Of a DNA stretch of 64,000 bases, positions 21,763 to 33,325 are shown one piece after another. This stretch comes from Mesostigma viride. Taxonomy: Eukaryota > Streptophyta > Mesostigmatophyceae > Mesostigmatales > Mesostigmataceae. Within the stretch, counting starts at the first letter, position 1. Each line of letters begins with the position of its first letter. Made by a program: the position numbers and the translations under genes. The DNA is taken from the NCBI GenBank assembly GCA_009746045.1, contig RPFO01000065.1:2278984-2342983 (forward strand), written 5' to 3'. Under the pieces are notes generated by a model. It was given only the letters and a program-made list of their open reading frames with translations, was not told the origin of the DNA and made no database searches.

Positions 21763-21830
21763 CATTAATTAATTAACTATTTAAACTCGTGCTCCCGTTG
21801 GGGAGTCACTGACCATTAACCCCGATGCTT
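21763..21830 (-). repeat. LINE 3' end, family A
   Basis: ATTAATTAATTAAC followed by ACTCGTGCTCCCGTTGGGGA and GTCACTGACCATTAACCCCG. Truncated family A end on the minus strand. Confidence 0.55.
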
Positions 21831-23574
21831 CACCATGCATTAGGTATGGATCTGCATCTTTGGAACACCACACATGGAATGAAGTTCCACTGCAATATCA
21901 TGCAGCGGTACGTGCTTGATTACAGGCAAGGTAGTCCCAGCTTGTCTTGTAGTCAGCCAACCTGAAAAAAGCAGGCTCTGGCAGAATACTTGGGACTCCA
22001 CAAGCACGCCCAGCATCCATGTGTTTTGTTGCTCCTCGATTTGAGCTGCCGGTCCGGTTCAGCTTGTGGCACAGAACGGCCGCTGCCCTAAATTTTCCCA
22101 CCTCGTCTACAGCCGGATCGAAAGCACTACAAAGTGCCAGCAAAAACTTCAGTTGGCTCCCTGGCACGTAGCAAGTCGTGAGTTTGGGTCACTTCTTTAA
22201 TCAGTGCTTGCTTGCCAGCATACAAGGCCATGAACATGCTACCTTGGAAGTATGCCCGTCGTTTTTCTCGGTCTAGTCGATATCAGCGCACAACAAACAG
22301 AGCAACTGAGGAGCAGGAGTAATGGCAGCAACCTGGAATCCCATGGGTACCTAGAAAAGTTCCACCATAAAATCAGTAACGTAGAAAAAATTAAAATTCG
22401 CAGACCAATCAAATGTCGGTGCCGACGGGAAGCTGGTCGGATTTGCTCGTGGAATTTAGCAAAGGACCAGGCTTGATGCGCTGATAACCTGTACTCGCGG
22501 TATTGCTGCTGCAGGGCAGGCGCAGCGCCCGTCATAGAAACGAAGGGAGTGAGGAAGAATTACGTTCATTTTTCAAAACGAAGCCTTCAACGTTTGCCCA
22601 TTGATCCTGATGTTCATGATATACTGAACACATTAGCCTCTTGAGTTGTGGGAAAACATTTGGTGCTGGCGGATGGGCTTGTCAGGACGGCATTGGCGCT
22701 AAAGGAAAACCAATCCAGTGCGTTGAATTAGTGCCGAACAAGAGGGTAGCATGTTGTTGTAATAATTGCAACAAAATATGGCACGTGTCGTAAGACGTAT
22801 CGTGTCGTAAGACGTACGTGTTATCAACACAGACCATCGGGCATCCTGTGGCGGATCTCCGGTCTTTTTCAGGGGTCCTCGTGGTCGACGTCAGTCCTTG
22901 GCGCCGTTTCCCGTTGGGCGAAAGTCGACCGACTTTGGAGATCGTACAGGCCTTCGTGTATGGCTGGACCAAAGACGCCGTATCTTTGGTGTCTCGCGAC
23001 ATTTTGACGTTAGCGAGTCGATCGAGCTTGACTGGCGCGTAGTTGGTCGAACTTTCACGACTTGCCACCTGTCGACTCATCGAAACTGGGTCGCCTACTA
23101 TAGTGACGGTCGGCTTGACGGCTTTCGTCTATTCGCCGTACTTTATTTGAGTTTGGTTGAGTTGAATCCTTCGCGATCTTTACCCACGTCATGCCCACAT
23201 GACAACCCATTAGAAGTCCAGTGGCTTCCGTGGTCTAGCAAGGCTCCGTTTTAGCCACTGACATCTTGATACCCTAGGCTTAGCAGGGATTAACCGCGAT
23301 TGGATATATTTGGAATAAACGTACACCTATTTATCTGAAATCCTTCGCGTTCTCGGTTATGACATTTTATTGCACGAGAACCATTCTGATAAGCTCCACC
23401 CTGGCCGCCCACGATGGGGCTTTCAATGGCCTGGTCATACAGTTGGATTAAACTAACTGACGGAATCACCCTGGCGGTCGATCACCCCTTGGTGGACCGC
23501 AGAGCGACTGACATTCAACCGATCTTTTTCTGCACAGGGCAATCGGGGTAACGCGACCCTCAGCACTCGGTTTC
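21831..23574. other. Unassigned stretch
   Basis: ORFs of 74-132 codons on both strands overlap each other (22239-22535, 22682-23080, 22898-23254) and show no recognised motif. An AATCCTTCGCG phrase near 23167 and 23340 also occurs three times in 34190-34435, hinting at old repeat sequence. Confidence 0.35.
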
Positions 23575-24045
23575 ACCACGATGCGACATGCCTGTGCACC
23601 TTCATTCCCCTCGGAAACAATTGAGCACCGCTTTCTCTACTGCCAAGTGAGCGGTGTGGCAATAGTGGAAGTGGTTGTTTAACGTATGGTCCACATGGAC
23701 CGCGCTACAGTACCACATTCCACATTAGCGCTATCAGTGTGTTGTATCATATTCGGTATTGCGGGGTCCCCCAGGGGATGAGTTGTCCGACAGTCAACTA
23801 GCCTGGGTATGGCTACGCACTGACTAATATGCTATATGCGATCTGGACTACCCGGAACGAGACGGTTTTCAAAGTGCGGCACGAGTACACCAAAGCCGCC
23901 GTGGTGAGGCGGTTTATCTTCCTCTGGAACTCAGCAATGCGTCGCGCTTGGCTCTTGGCGCAAGAACAATACAAGGTGTGGGACCCCGGGCCCAACAATG
24001 ACAGGCCTAGGGCTCCCCTTGGAGCTCTTCCATGCGGCTCTCCTC
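23575..24045 (+). pseudogene. Remnant of LINE C-terminus (zinc-binding RVT tail)
   Basis: One frame gives HACAPSFPSETIEHRFLYC, like the Cys-rich zf-RVT module of plant non-LTR retrotransposons. A later frame at 23829 gives MLYAIWTTRNETVFKVRHEY, like the WxxWxxRN segment that follows it. Stops and a frame change separate them. Only these motifs support the call. Confidence 0.4.
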
Positions 24046-24050
24046 GGCCC

Positions 24051-24871
24051 TGTTGCGTCGGACGCAACAGGGTGTTTACTTGCATTCCTCACGGTGACCT
24101 TACGCGCGTCACTTGGCTCCCCTGGTCACATAGTAATTTTAACACGTATGGCTATTTAGAATAGCGCCTTAATGATTGAGAATGAATGCGAAAGACCTTT
24201 GACTTCCTATGCGTCACAGCGCACGATGGTGGCTTAAGAATATGTACTTGTCACACAATACGAATAAGCTCAAACCCGGAAAACCAGTTTCGTATATTAC
24301 AATGTTACCACACATATTAAAACACTCAATGCGGGAAGACTTACACCCAGTAGGCGAGGGATTCACACTCGAGCCCACAGGAGATTTACACTCCAGGATT
24401 AAGCGATGGTAAATAATCTGTAGTAGAGCAACGTGGTAAATTACGATACAAGGTCCGGATTGCTGGCATAGCTCGTGCCTTCCTATTTTGTCCCTTCGTC
24501 CCCGTTGGTGGCTGCGCCTGGCGCTGCCAACCAGGCATGACGTGAGGTCCGCGGTGACGGGCTTCTCGAACCGTCTAGAACACATTAAAGACCAGTACGG
24601 CTAGAGGCCTCTCCTGAAAATATCCAAATGTCCGTAGGTACCATCATAACGCATGTGCAGTGCCACTTGGCTGTCCCGTAACTCCCGTTCAGGCGCTAGG
24701 TCTGCCTACGGCGCAAAGGCCAAGTTCGTCAGCAAAACTTCTACACTTACTTCCACACGGATTGCCTCGGCTGCCAACTATACTATGGCCTCGGCACTGG
24801 CGCCGGATCGGCGCCGATCGACCGGGACGGATAATTTAATACCACAAACGGCATGTTGCATCCGTGCAACA
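24051..24871 (-). repeat. 3' LTR of the minus-strand chromovirus
   Basis: The last 734 bp (24138-24871) are nearly identical to 33326-34058, on the other side of the gag-pol body. The proposed ends are short palindromes: TGTTGCGTCGGACGCAACA at the left, TGTTGCATCCGTGCAACA at the right, giving the usual TG...CA termini. A polypurine tract abuts the right end. The first 87 bp have no counterpart in the other LTR copy, so the left boundary is less sure. No target duplication is seen. Confidence 0.65.
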
Positions 24872-24887
24872 CACCTCCCCCCCCAAC
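24872..24887 (-). promoter_or_regulatory. Polypurine tract of the minus-strand chromovirus
   Basis: On the minus strand GTTGGGGGGGGAGGTG immediately precedes the LTR start TGTTGCAC. This is the expected position of the plus-strand primer for reverse transcription. Confidence 0.6.
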
Positions 24888-25159
24888 AAAAGAGGCGGCT
24901 ACTCCTGTAGCCGGGACTTATAAATGACTGTATACATGGTCACTGTTCCCTTCCAGGGCACGCATCGATCGTGCCAATTGTCACCGTCCGTTGGCGATGG
25001 TTTACGGCGCCGGGCGGTAAGGGCTCGGGCGGTGACCCCCACGAGCGGAGCCCCCACGGCCATGCCCGCGCAGAGGTGCGGCCGGGCGTTGACGCCGGTG
25101 GACACGCTCAGCCGGCGCGGCCTCAGCCGGCTCGGGAAGAGGCAGGCCATTGGCCTGGA

Positions 25160-26227
25160 CTAGGCGTGCTGGAAGGTGAGTTGCCGCTCGCCGGCGCGTG
25201 CATCATGGCGTTTGGCCAGGTTGACATCCCGCAGCGCCTCCAGTGGGAAAACGCTCAAGAAGGCGGCGAGGAACGTGTGTCGGGTGAGGGACACCGAACC
25301 TCCTGTCCAAACGATACCGCAGTGGTGGGTCCCGACAAAGGATGCCATGGCCTGGTCGAGGACAGACCGGGCGCCCCATGGGTCCGTGAACTGTACGGCA
25401 GAGAACATCTCTGGCGGGAGCACGTGCCGATAAAACTCCACCGGCTGATCCGCGTGAAACCGCGGATGTGCAGCACCTGCATGGGCGCCGCCCGGGGTGT
25501 CCCCCGCGAGATCGTACATGATCCCGTCGATCACGTGGGTTGGGGCCACGATGCGGCGGCGCTCCGCAACCGGCACCGCCAGCGGCACGTCGACGTCAAG
25601 CTCCAGTAAGGACATGCCCTCCGGTTGCGCCAACTGAACGCCTAAGGTGGGACGCACCCTCACGCGGGCCCACACGAAACCCTGGGGGGCAGGCCCAGCA
25701 TCGGCGCACATGACACGCACGCGAGCAATGGTGGCAGCCTGCGTACGCCGTAGAACCGTGGTTACAGTCGTGAAACGCCGGGGGCGCAGGACAGGGGCGG
25801 GCGGAATCGACCGAGGCACTGTGGTCGCGGCAGCGGGAGTAACCGATGCCGGGGCTTGCTGGGCTCCGAGGAGATGTTGCACCAAAAGTGACTGCTGTCG
25901 CAACATCTCTTGCAGCATATGTGACTGCTGCTGGAAAAGCTCGACCAGCTGGGGGGTACTAGCCACGGCGGCCGCGCTGGGAGCGTGGGCTCCACCCGCC
26001 AGCGCAGGCAACGCACCAGCAACCTGCCCCTGAGCCGGCTCAGCTGCCGTCCGCGGCAGGGGGGCGCTGCCGGGAGCGGTTGGACCCATCGCGCCGCGCT
26101 CACCAACCCCTGAGTCGCCCGCAGAGGAACTGTTGTCATCTGCCACCGCAGGGGATGCATTTCCACCACCGGCGGTATCCGCACCGAATAACTCGATGTC
26201 GCCCATGGACTCCTGGGGCGGGGCGGC
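25160..26227 (-). CDS. ORF3 of minus-strand chromovirus, unknown function
   Basis: An intact frame of about 355 codons downstream of pol. It has no ATG before the conserved part that is clearly its start. Its 5' border is a TGATGCAG/GCC sequence resembling a splice acceptor, 60 bp after the pol stop. The N-terminal half is Ala/Pro/Ser-rich with a Gln-rich helical stretch (LVELFQQQSHMLQEMLRQQS). The C-terminal half is folded-looking: VIDGIMYDL, FYRHVLPPEMF, MASFVGTHHCGIVWTGGSVS, FLAAFLSVFP. The latter aligns by eye with the ORF3 of the plus-strand element at 63172-63828. No signal peptide or membrane segment is convincing, so an envelope role is not supported. A third protein after integrase is known in several plant gypsy lineages, but I do not recognise this family. 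Confidence 0.6.
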   Translation of the reverse strand, partial: AAPPQESMGDIELFGADTAGGGNASPAVADDNSSSAGDSGVGERGAMGPTAPGSAPLPRTAAEPAQGQVAGALPALAGGAHAPSAAAVASTPQLVELFQQQSHMLQEMLRQQSLLVQHLLGAQQAPASVTPAAATTVPRSIPPAPVLRPRRFTTVTTVLRRTQAATIARVRVMCADAGPAPQGFVWARVRVRPTLGVQLAQPEGMSLLELDVDVPLAVPVAERRRIVAPTHVIDGIMYDLAGDTPGGAHAGAAHPRFHADQPVEFYRHVLPPEMFSAVQFTDPWGARSVLDQAMASFVGTHHCGIVWTGGSVSLTRHTFLAAFLSVFPLEALRDVNLAKRHDARAGERQLTFQHA

Positions 26228-26287
26228 CTGCATCAAGGCAATGCACATGCAAGGAGCATTACGCAAAAGGTAAGAGATGGGCCAGAA

Positions 26288-27960
26288 TTATGCCAACCCT
26301 GCCCGGGCTTTGTACTCCTGTAGCAAGCGTGCACAGCCCGTGAGTCCAGCCTCAGCTACCCATGAGTGCTCTAGCTCTGTTTGGGAGAACTTCCACTTAA
26401 GGAGGTACTCGCGGCGGCGGCCTCGATTGCGGTGGGCTACAATGTCCTCCACCTCATCCTCGGGTTCGCCCGTCTCGGGGTTGAACTCCAAGGGGGCGGG
26501 TGCCATGACACGACCTGGGAAGGTGCTCTTGCGGTAAAGCTTAAGCTGGTCAACGTGGAAAACATTGGACTTCAGCTGCCACGAGTCCGGGATGGCGACA
26601 GACACCATCACCTCATTGAACACCTTCTCCACCAGATACGGTCCAAGGAATAAGGGGCGGAGCTTGACCTTCAGGCTGTCCTCGAACTTGTGCGAGAAGC
26701 GGCCTTGGTGGGGGCCCTCAATTAAAACCAAGTCACCTGCTTCGATTGCAGGGGTGCGCCTGTCCAGGGTACTTTGGACTCGCGCCATGTACTTGGCACG
26801 CGCCTGACGTAGGCCACTTATGGCGCTGGAATGAGCTTGCACCATCCGTTGTACCAGCTCCCGCGCCCCTGCGACTGTGGAGCGTAGCTCCGTTGTCGTG
26901 GTGATGGCTGGGGCGGTCAAGAGATCGGTGGGAGTAAGGGGATGCCTGCCTGTATCAAGAAAGAACGGGGTATACCCGTGGGCAGAATGGGGGGCATTAT
27001 TGAGTGAAAACTCAATGAATCCCAGCACTTCGTCCCAATTCCTCCCGTCTCGATCCAGGTAGTGCCGCAGTGCCTCTTCCACCACCCGATTCACTCTCTC
27101 CACCATGTGAGAAGAGCTACTGTGATAGGCCGTACCCATAGACAACTTAGTCCCGACGACCTGAAAAAATGAGGTCCAAAATTTCGACGTGAACAGTTTG
27201 TCCTTGTCGGTGATAAATTGTCGGGGCATGCCATGGAGCCGGAACACATTGTTTAGGAACAAGTGGGCACACTCTTCAGCCGTCAGGGTGGCCTTGCAGG
27301 GGATTAAATGGCATCTCCGCGTGAGCCGGTCCACCACTACCAGGATCTGAGCATTGCCCGCCTTGGTCTCTGGCAAGGGCCCAATGAAATCCATCATCAC
27401 CGAGTCCCAAGGGAACATGGGGTCTGGAATTTCCTTTGGAACGCCCTGTTTGCCCGTATTCCGTGGCTTCATGTGCTGGCAGCTGTCACAGGTACTGACA
27501 TACTCCCGCACATCCCGAGCCATCTTAGGCCAATAGTAGGACCTCCGGGCCCTCGCTAACAGCCTGTCCTGGCCTTGGTGTCCCCCCAAGACGGAGTCAT
27601 GTAACTCAAATAATACCTCAGCGCGGCATATTTGGGGGACATACAAGCGCCATGAGTCTTGACGGGCCGCCTGGCCACTGACATTCACGTAAAGGAACCC
27701 GTTTTGAAACTTGGCTGGGTAGCCGTCCATGCTCTGAGGGCGGGCAGCTATGGCTTCATTTGCCTTGTCCTCAGTGACCGTGAAGCGCGAGATGAGGCGC
27801 TCTAGGTCCGAGCTGATGACGACCGTTGTTGCAGTATTTGCCAACGTGAATGCCTCTCCAACGGGCTGCATTGGAGGGTAACTCCTGTCGCCGGCACCAC
27901 ATGGCTGTACGGGGCCGAAGTCCTTCCCCCCCTGCGGCTGCGCACGTGCCCTCACGTGCA
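26288..27960 (-). CDS. pol: Chromovirus pol, second part: integrase and chromodomain
   Basis: Continues pol after a one-base frame change near 27930, at a run of seven C on the plus strand. In order: a spacer with SSDLERLISRFTVTED; the HHCC zinc domain (ELHDSVLGGHQGQDRLLARA then CDSCQ); the DDE core (SVMMDFIGPL, ITDKDKLFTSKFW, HMVERVNRVVEEALRHYL carrying the catalytic Asp, Asp and Glu); a GPY-like module (LRPLFLGPYLVEKVF); and a C-terminal chromodomain (VEDIVAHRNRGRRREYLLKW) ending TGCARLLQEYKARAGLA. The chromodomain places the element among Ty3/gypsy chromoviruses, whose chromodomain guides integration to marked chromatin. Everything after the frame change is open to the stop. Confidence 0.85.
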
Positions 27961-30326
27961 GGGGTGCTGCCGGCGAGGCGCACGGAATGGTCAACAGTGT
28001 CAACCTCCGCGGTTGTGGCGCCACAGAAGAGGAAGGGGCTCATCGGGTCGCTCAAGCGGTCGCCAAAGGGGGCGACGGGACCATGGGAGGGGATCAACGT
28101 CGTGGCCAAAACGTCAAGATCCTCATAAAACCAATAGTCGGGGCGACGCGACAGGGCGTCAGGGACCGTGTTGTCAAGGCCCTTGACATATTCGATCTTG
28201 AACGGACCGAACTGTGCCAAATATTCAAGCCAACGGGCTTGGCGTGGCGTAAGCGTGGGCTGCGTCAACAAGTGCGTGAGGGGCCGATGGTCGGTCTGGA
28301 TGATCAAGCGGTACGGGTCCGCAGGGTCGGGTTCGGCCATGGCCACGTTGAACTGAGCACCCAGAAGATGGTGCCGCCAAGTATGGCAACAGTACACCAC
28401 GGCCAACAACTCTTGCTGATGGACCGGGTAATTTCTTTCGGCCGGGATCATCGTCCGGGAGATATACTCGACCGGTTGGAGACCGAGACCATGGTCTTGG
28501 AGCAGCACACCGCCAATAGCAACCTTGCTAGAATCGCTATTGACCACGAATGGCTTGGTGGGATCCGGAAGGATGAGGACAGGCGCAGTGGCGAGCCTGG
28601 CCTTCAGCAGGTCAAAGGCCTGTTGACACAGGCCTGACCATTCCCACGGTACGTCCTTCTTGAGGAGGTGAGTAAGCGGGGCCGCAATGGTCGCGAAACG
28701 CGGGATGAAGCGGCGATAATACGATACCAAGCCCAAGAAGCTGCGCAAGGCGCGAACATTCGCGGGAACAGGCCACTGTTGGACGGCGGCGACCTTATCG
28801 GGGTCCGTGGACACGCCCTTGTCCGAGAGAATGTGGCCTAGAAAGGGGACGCTGCGGCCTGATTCTACCTTGCTGCGGCGGGCGGACAGTTTATTATCCG
28901 CCATGATCTGCAGAACCGCGGCAACATCCTCCAAGTGCTCCTCGAACGTGCGAGAGAAAATGAGGATGTCATCCAAGTAGATGGCCACGCAGGTGCGTTT
29001 GTACGGCTGCGTCCCCGGGTCCCACGGGATAGTCGGGTCGCGCAGGTCTGCCGAGACCTGGGGCAGCCGACTAGTGCCCATCACCGACCTAAAGAGGTGG
29101 TTCATGAGCATCTGAAAAGAGGCAGGGCTGTTACACAAGCCCATGGCCGCCACGCGGAATTGGTAATGGCCAAAAGGCGTGGCAAAGGCTGTTTTATGGC
29201 AATCTTCGGGGGCGATCCGAAGTTGCCAAAAACCGTCTGCACAATCGAGCACCGTAAAGTACTTTGCGCCCTCCACCTTATTAAATATATCATCGATGCG
29301 GGGGAGGGGATACTTGGACTTCACGGTGATCGCATTGAGTTTGCGATAATCCGTAACCAGACGCCACTTCCCATTGGGTTTGGGCACCAGCAACACGCCC
29401 GCGCTGTAAGGGCTATTGCTGGGCTCGATCAAGCCGGCCTCCAACAAGCCGACCAAGATCTTCTTGAGCTCTGCCAACTCCACGGGCCCCATGCGAAAAA
29501 TGGGTGAGGTGGTAGGTGGGTGCCCCTCCTGCAAATGAATGCGGTGGAGCACCGGTCTGGCCGGGGGAAACGTAGGTGTTTTCTCCTCAAACACGGCTGA
29601 ATACTGATCGAGCACTGCGTTGAGTCGTTTCACCTCGTCTTCCGACAAGTCCATGCCAAGCGAGTTTAACGAAACTCCAGCCTGGGCATGCTGGGCGCTG
29701 GGCCCGCGCGCGTGGGCAAGGGCGTCCAGACGAATGGAGTAAACGGGAGGAGGCTGTCGGGCTCTCATCATCCGCTTGAACTCCCTTTTGGACATGAGAA
29801 TGTCCGCAAGGCGACGACGGTCACTCTTGAGGGCAGGCGTGTCATCGGTGATGGTCATGCCGTTGGCCGCATACTGCCGCTCAGGTAACCAGAATGACCC
29901 ATCTGGGAAGTGGGTAACCATGGTACCAAAAGAGACGGTCACCTTGGATATGTGCAGCCAGTCAATCCCTAGGATGATATCAGCCGCTTGTAAGGGAATG
30001 ACCGTGGCGCGAATGGGCACGCTGGTGCCTTGTACGATAGGGGCCAAGTCCGCATAGCCCGGGGATGGCTGAGTGTAGCCATCCGAGTATCGCACGCGCC
30101 GAGCAATGGTATGGGGAGTCGGGGTTACTCCCAGGCGCTGCACTATGGCCTCACTGACGAAGGTGGTAGCCGCACCACTGTCAATGAGGACCTTGATGCC
30201 CTCCAAACAACGCCCAGAGCCCTGGGGGTCTGGTAGGCTTCCAGTGAAGAGGAGTAGTTGCCGCGGGCCTTCGCTAGGCTCCGCTTGCCATTCCTGGGTC
30301 TCTGTCACCACATTACATGGTAACAA
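27930..30326 (-). CDS. pol: Chromovirus pol, first part: protease, RT, RNase H
   Basis: A single open frame with aspartic protease (KVLIDSGAATTFVSEAIV), reverse transcriptase (LVTDYRKLNAITVKSKYPLP, DGFWQLRIAPEDCHKTAFAT, catalytic YLDD in AIYLDDILIFSRTFEEHLED) and RNase H (VNSDSSKVAIGGVLLQ, QQELLAVVYCCHTWRHHLLG, TDHRPLTHLL, PDALSRRPDYW). The frame lies in -1 relation to gag and is open upstream across the gag stop, so a -1 ribosomal frameshift is a plausible expression route. The first codon offered (TTG at 30326) is not a real start. The element looks young: catalytic motifs are intact, and the only lesion seen is the frame change near 27930. Confidence 0.9.
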
Positions 30327-30385
30327 AACGTGGGCGACTTGTTCATGGCCGGGTAAGGTGTCGCCCGGAGTGCCCTCCCGGCCTC

Positions 30386-31465
30386 TCAGTCCAACGCCTC
30401 TCCTGCAGGCCCCTCGTCCACCGGTGTGCCTCGCAGGTGGCCGGATGCGGCCGCGGAAGAGCCATCATCAGGCTCGGCCGCGTCTGCGGCATCCAGTTGG
30501 TTGAGGGCATGCCCAGCTTGCTGGTAGGCGCTTGGGGGCGCCTTGGGTTGTTGGTACAGCCGGGGCTGTTGGCGCGCTTGTTGCAAGCGTCGGGCACGCT
30601 CACCCGCACTGGGAGCTGTGCGCATATTTCGCGCCGGTGGTGGCCTCGAGGCCATTTGCGGGGAGGCCGCTTGGAAGTTGTTGCGTTGCACAGGCGGGGC
30701 CTGGTCCAGCGGAGGGAGATCAGGGCACTCACGTTTGATGTGCCCCACGCGGTTGCAGTGGTAGCACTGAATCCGGGAAGTGTCCAAGGCATTAATGTCC
30801 AGGACCTCGCACTGTAGCTCATCCACCCACACGGGGGCGAATCCCAGCTCATTGAGTTCCAGTGCATTCACGCGGGGTTTTGGGGTCCGCTGCACCAAGG
30901 GAGCTATCTCCGCTAGGTAGGTCTTGATGTCCTGCAGGTTCCATTGAGCCCAGGAGAGGTGGGCGAATTTCCGCTTCACCTCATCCCGGAATTCGGGTTG
31001 CAAGCCCTCATAGAACCTTGCCAAGGCTTCTGGGCCCATCAGGTCATCAACCCGCCCAGCTAGAAGCTCGAACTTGGTCATATATTCCCGATAGCTCAGG
31101 TTCCCCTGCTTGAACGCCCCAAAAGCCTCCCGGTCCAGCTTGTCTTGGTCGGGTGGCAGGTACTTGGCCCGTGCTCGCCGAAATAATTCAGCCAAGCTGC
31201 TGGGGAAGCCATTGGCCAGGGCGCTTTCGCAATGGAGAGCTTGTCTCACATCGGGAGCCAGTGCCTCGCTGGACACCAGCTTGACCTTGATATCCTCGTC
31301 CAAGAGCTTGCGATTGTATGTCTCCCAGATGTCGATCTTCTGAGACACTGCAATCTCCCAAGCCTCAAACTCTTGGTAGGAGCAGTCGGGTTTAAACTTG
31401 GGAATATCCGACAGCTTGGGCAACGGTGGTAGTCGCCCTGCATTGTCACTGAGTTTCATCGTCAT
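30386..31465 (-). CDS. gag: Chromovirus gag (nucleocapsid with CCHC knuckle)
   Basis: An ATG at 31465 gives 359 residues. The N-terminal two-thirds is the retrotransposon gag domain (YQEFEAWEIAV, FPSSLAELFRRARAKYLPPD, REYMTKFELLAGRVDDLMGP, RFYEGLQPEFRDEVKRKFAH). At about residues 234-247 lies one zinc knuckle, CYHCNRVGHIKREC (CX2CX4HX4C), followed by a Gln/Arg/Pro-rich tail. Gag packages element RNA into cytoplasmic particles. The frame is open a further 29 codons upstream, without ATG. It shares domain order and several phrases with the plus-strand gag at 49361, but they are clearly different families. Confidence 0.85.
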   Translation of the reverse strand: MTMKLSDNAGRLPPLPKLSDIPKFKPDCSYQEFEAWEIAVSQKIDIWETYNRKLLDEDIKVKLVSSEALAPDVRQALHCESALANGFPSSLAELFRRARAKYLPPDQDKLDREAFGAFKQGNLSYREYMTKFELLAGRVDDLMGPEALARFYEGLQPEFRDEVKRKFAHLSWAQWNLQDIKTYLAEIAPLVQRTPKPRVNALELNELGFAPVWVDELQCEVLDINALDTSRIQCYHCNRVGHIKRECPDLPPLDQAPPVQRNNFQAASPQMASRPPPARNMRTAPSAGERARRLQQARQQPRLYQQPKAPPSAYQQAGHALNQLDAADAAEPDDGSSAAASGHLRGTPVDEGPAGEALD

Positions 31466-31552
31466 GATGGCCCATGATACTCGCGGGTCTCCCGGGCCCG
31501 GCCACACCTTGCGAGGTGTGCCCACGCCGGGTAACCTGCCGGGGGGCTGCAC

Positions 31553-32300
31553 TCATCCTCACCCGGGTGCTCATACCCATGTGGGTAGTGGGCGCGGCTT
31601 GCATAATGATGGGCGGCGGTGGCCGCTGGGTGCTGCGCTCGTGGGTCACCCGGAGCCAGGCAGTCGTATGCTGAGTTGGGGAGGGGAATCGCCTCCCCTG
31701 CGACCCCGAAGGCCAGACCGACCGGTCCGTGCGGTGCCCTGGCCCTGCCCAGCCATATTTGGCGAGGCATGGCCGAAGGGGCTAGCCCCTTGGAAGGGGT
31801 CCAGGCGCATGATAGGACGCCCGATTCGCAGCGCGGCGAGACCGCGATCGGCTATCATACAAGGGTGGCGCCGGGGCGCTGCTGGGCCAAGTGGCCAATG
31901 TAGGTTGCGGCAGCACCGTAGGCAGGGCCCCACTCCTACCGTAGTGCAGGGTAACATCATGGCCCCTGCGCCCCCGCGCCGGCTCCTACACCAAGGGCCG
32001 GACCCGCCAACACTCCCGCGATGGATGTTCCACTTGGTGGTCCATTAAGGGGATTCACTACGGGGCTATCAGGTGGTGCGGCGGCAGCCGCCGAGGAATT
32101 CCCTCCCAAACGTGGGGTTTGTGCTGGGGATGACCCCCTAGAGCCACGCTCACTACTCGGGCGTGAGTGATTTTGGGTAGCTCTCTCTGCCGCCTCGAGT
32201 GCTGCCACGAGGGAAGGGGCAGGAGAGAAGCGATGGGCCTCTCGTCGCCCTCGCTCAATACCGTCAGCCATCGCGTGGTGGCTGACAGTGTGAAACAATG
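31553..32300 (-). pseudogene. Degenerate N-terminal gag extension or leader ORF
   Basis: Upstream of gag, minus-strand frames give Pro/Ser/Arg-rich disordered text. One example is 32298-31957, with SLVAALEAAERATQNHSRPS; another is a run ending LYDSRSRSRRAANRASYHAP near 31810. Frames change at least twice. The region occupies the position of the poly-Gln ORF in the plus-strand element and may be its counterpart in decay. Confidence 0.4.
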
Positions 32301-32700
32301 TGCCTTTAGTCTTGGCAGGGTGATAAATTAATAATAATCCTCACACACACCCACAGCTTCCAAACAGGTTACACAATGCTCTAACAAGGGGGGTAGGGCA
32401 TGTTCCTTGTTAGCCTACTTGTAATGTACCTGGTTGTCCATGCGAATCCGCTGGAAGCGCAGTCCCTTGAACGACCGGTGCTGGAATAGATCCGTGGAAG
32501 CGTCCTCTCGGGCACTGTCACGCGAACCGGGTCACGGGGACCAAGCACCAAAATACGTCAATTAAAGGACGTGAGATATTCCTGCAGCTTGCCGGAGCTG
32601 ACAGTATATATCCCAGATATAGGGTGTGAGGCAATGGCCAAGACGCCAAATAATGCGTGAAATCGCAACCCACAAAGCGTTTCCGTGTAAAGCACGCAAT

Positions 32701-33325
32701 ATAATTAATTAATTAATTAATTAAACTCGTGCTCCCGTTGGGGAGTCACGGAGCACTGAAGTGCTTTTAATCCCTGTGTGTGCACTACAAGAGAAAGGGC
32801 AGAGACCCCCAGTCTCCTTCATGCCAAAGGCATGCCACAGCTGCAATCGGGCGCGGCTAGCTAAAAGGACAGGCTAACGATCCGGCAAACTGTGGGTGCC
32901 ATAAGACCCATGTAAGCGGGGCATAACAAGTATAACGTGGGCAAGTAATCTGACCATAGCACGGGCGTAGCATGGCTGTGCTAGGACTAGGCTAAGGCTA
33001 TGGCTGGTTGTGTACCGTGCGTTGGCGGCACGTGACTAGGTATGTTGGCACAGCTAGGCGAATACACGCAATATAAGGAGATTCGTTTCCGGACGAATCC
33101 CTTAGGTGATCAACCGGACAAGGCCAGGTTGGGGCATGCAAGAACCGCAATATGGGTAACGGGTATGGACAGTTAGGATTGTGGGGATCCGACCCCCACA
33201 ATGAATTACTGCAAGCGGAATTAGTAAGGGTTCCGGCCCTTATATAATTCCGTTGCTGATCCGGATCAGATTACAGAAAAACGGGACGGGATAGAGGCCA
33301 CTAGGAAAGTTTCCTCCGAGTCCAG
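32701..33325 (-). mobile_element. LINE family A fragment inserted between gag leader and LTR
   Basis: It starts with a TAATTAATTAATTAATTAA tail and the family A 3' block, and its first 260 bp nearly repeat 17814-18060. It lies between the gag leader and the right LTR copy of the minus-strand chromovirus and probably accounts for the missing LTR end and primer-binding site. A 21-bp palindrome (33180-33200, TGTGGGG...CCCCACA) and a TATATAA at about 33240 hint that part of it is LTR sequence of another type. Confidence 0.5.

Noticed and set aside
25160-26227. ORF3 as a retroviral envelope gene
   Set aside because: No signal peptide, no convincing membrane anchor and no furin-like site are visible.
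28935-29507. 190-codon plus-strand ORF under reverse transcriptase
   Set aside because: Antisense of the conserved RT frame.
33298-33306. CACTAGGAA near the truncated LTR as a transposon end
   Set aside because: No matching opposite end or flanking duplication.
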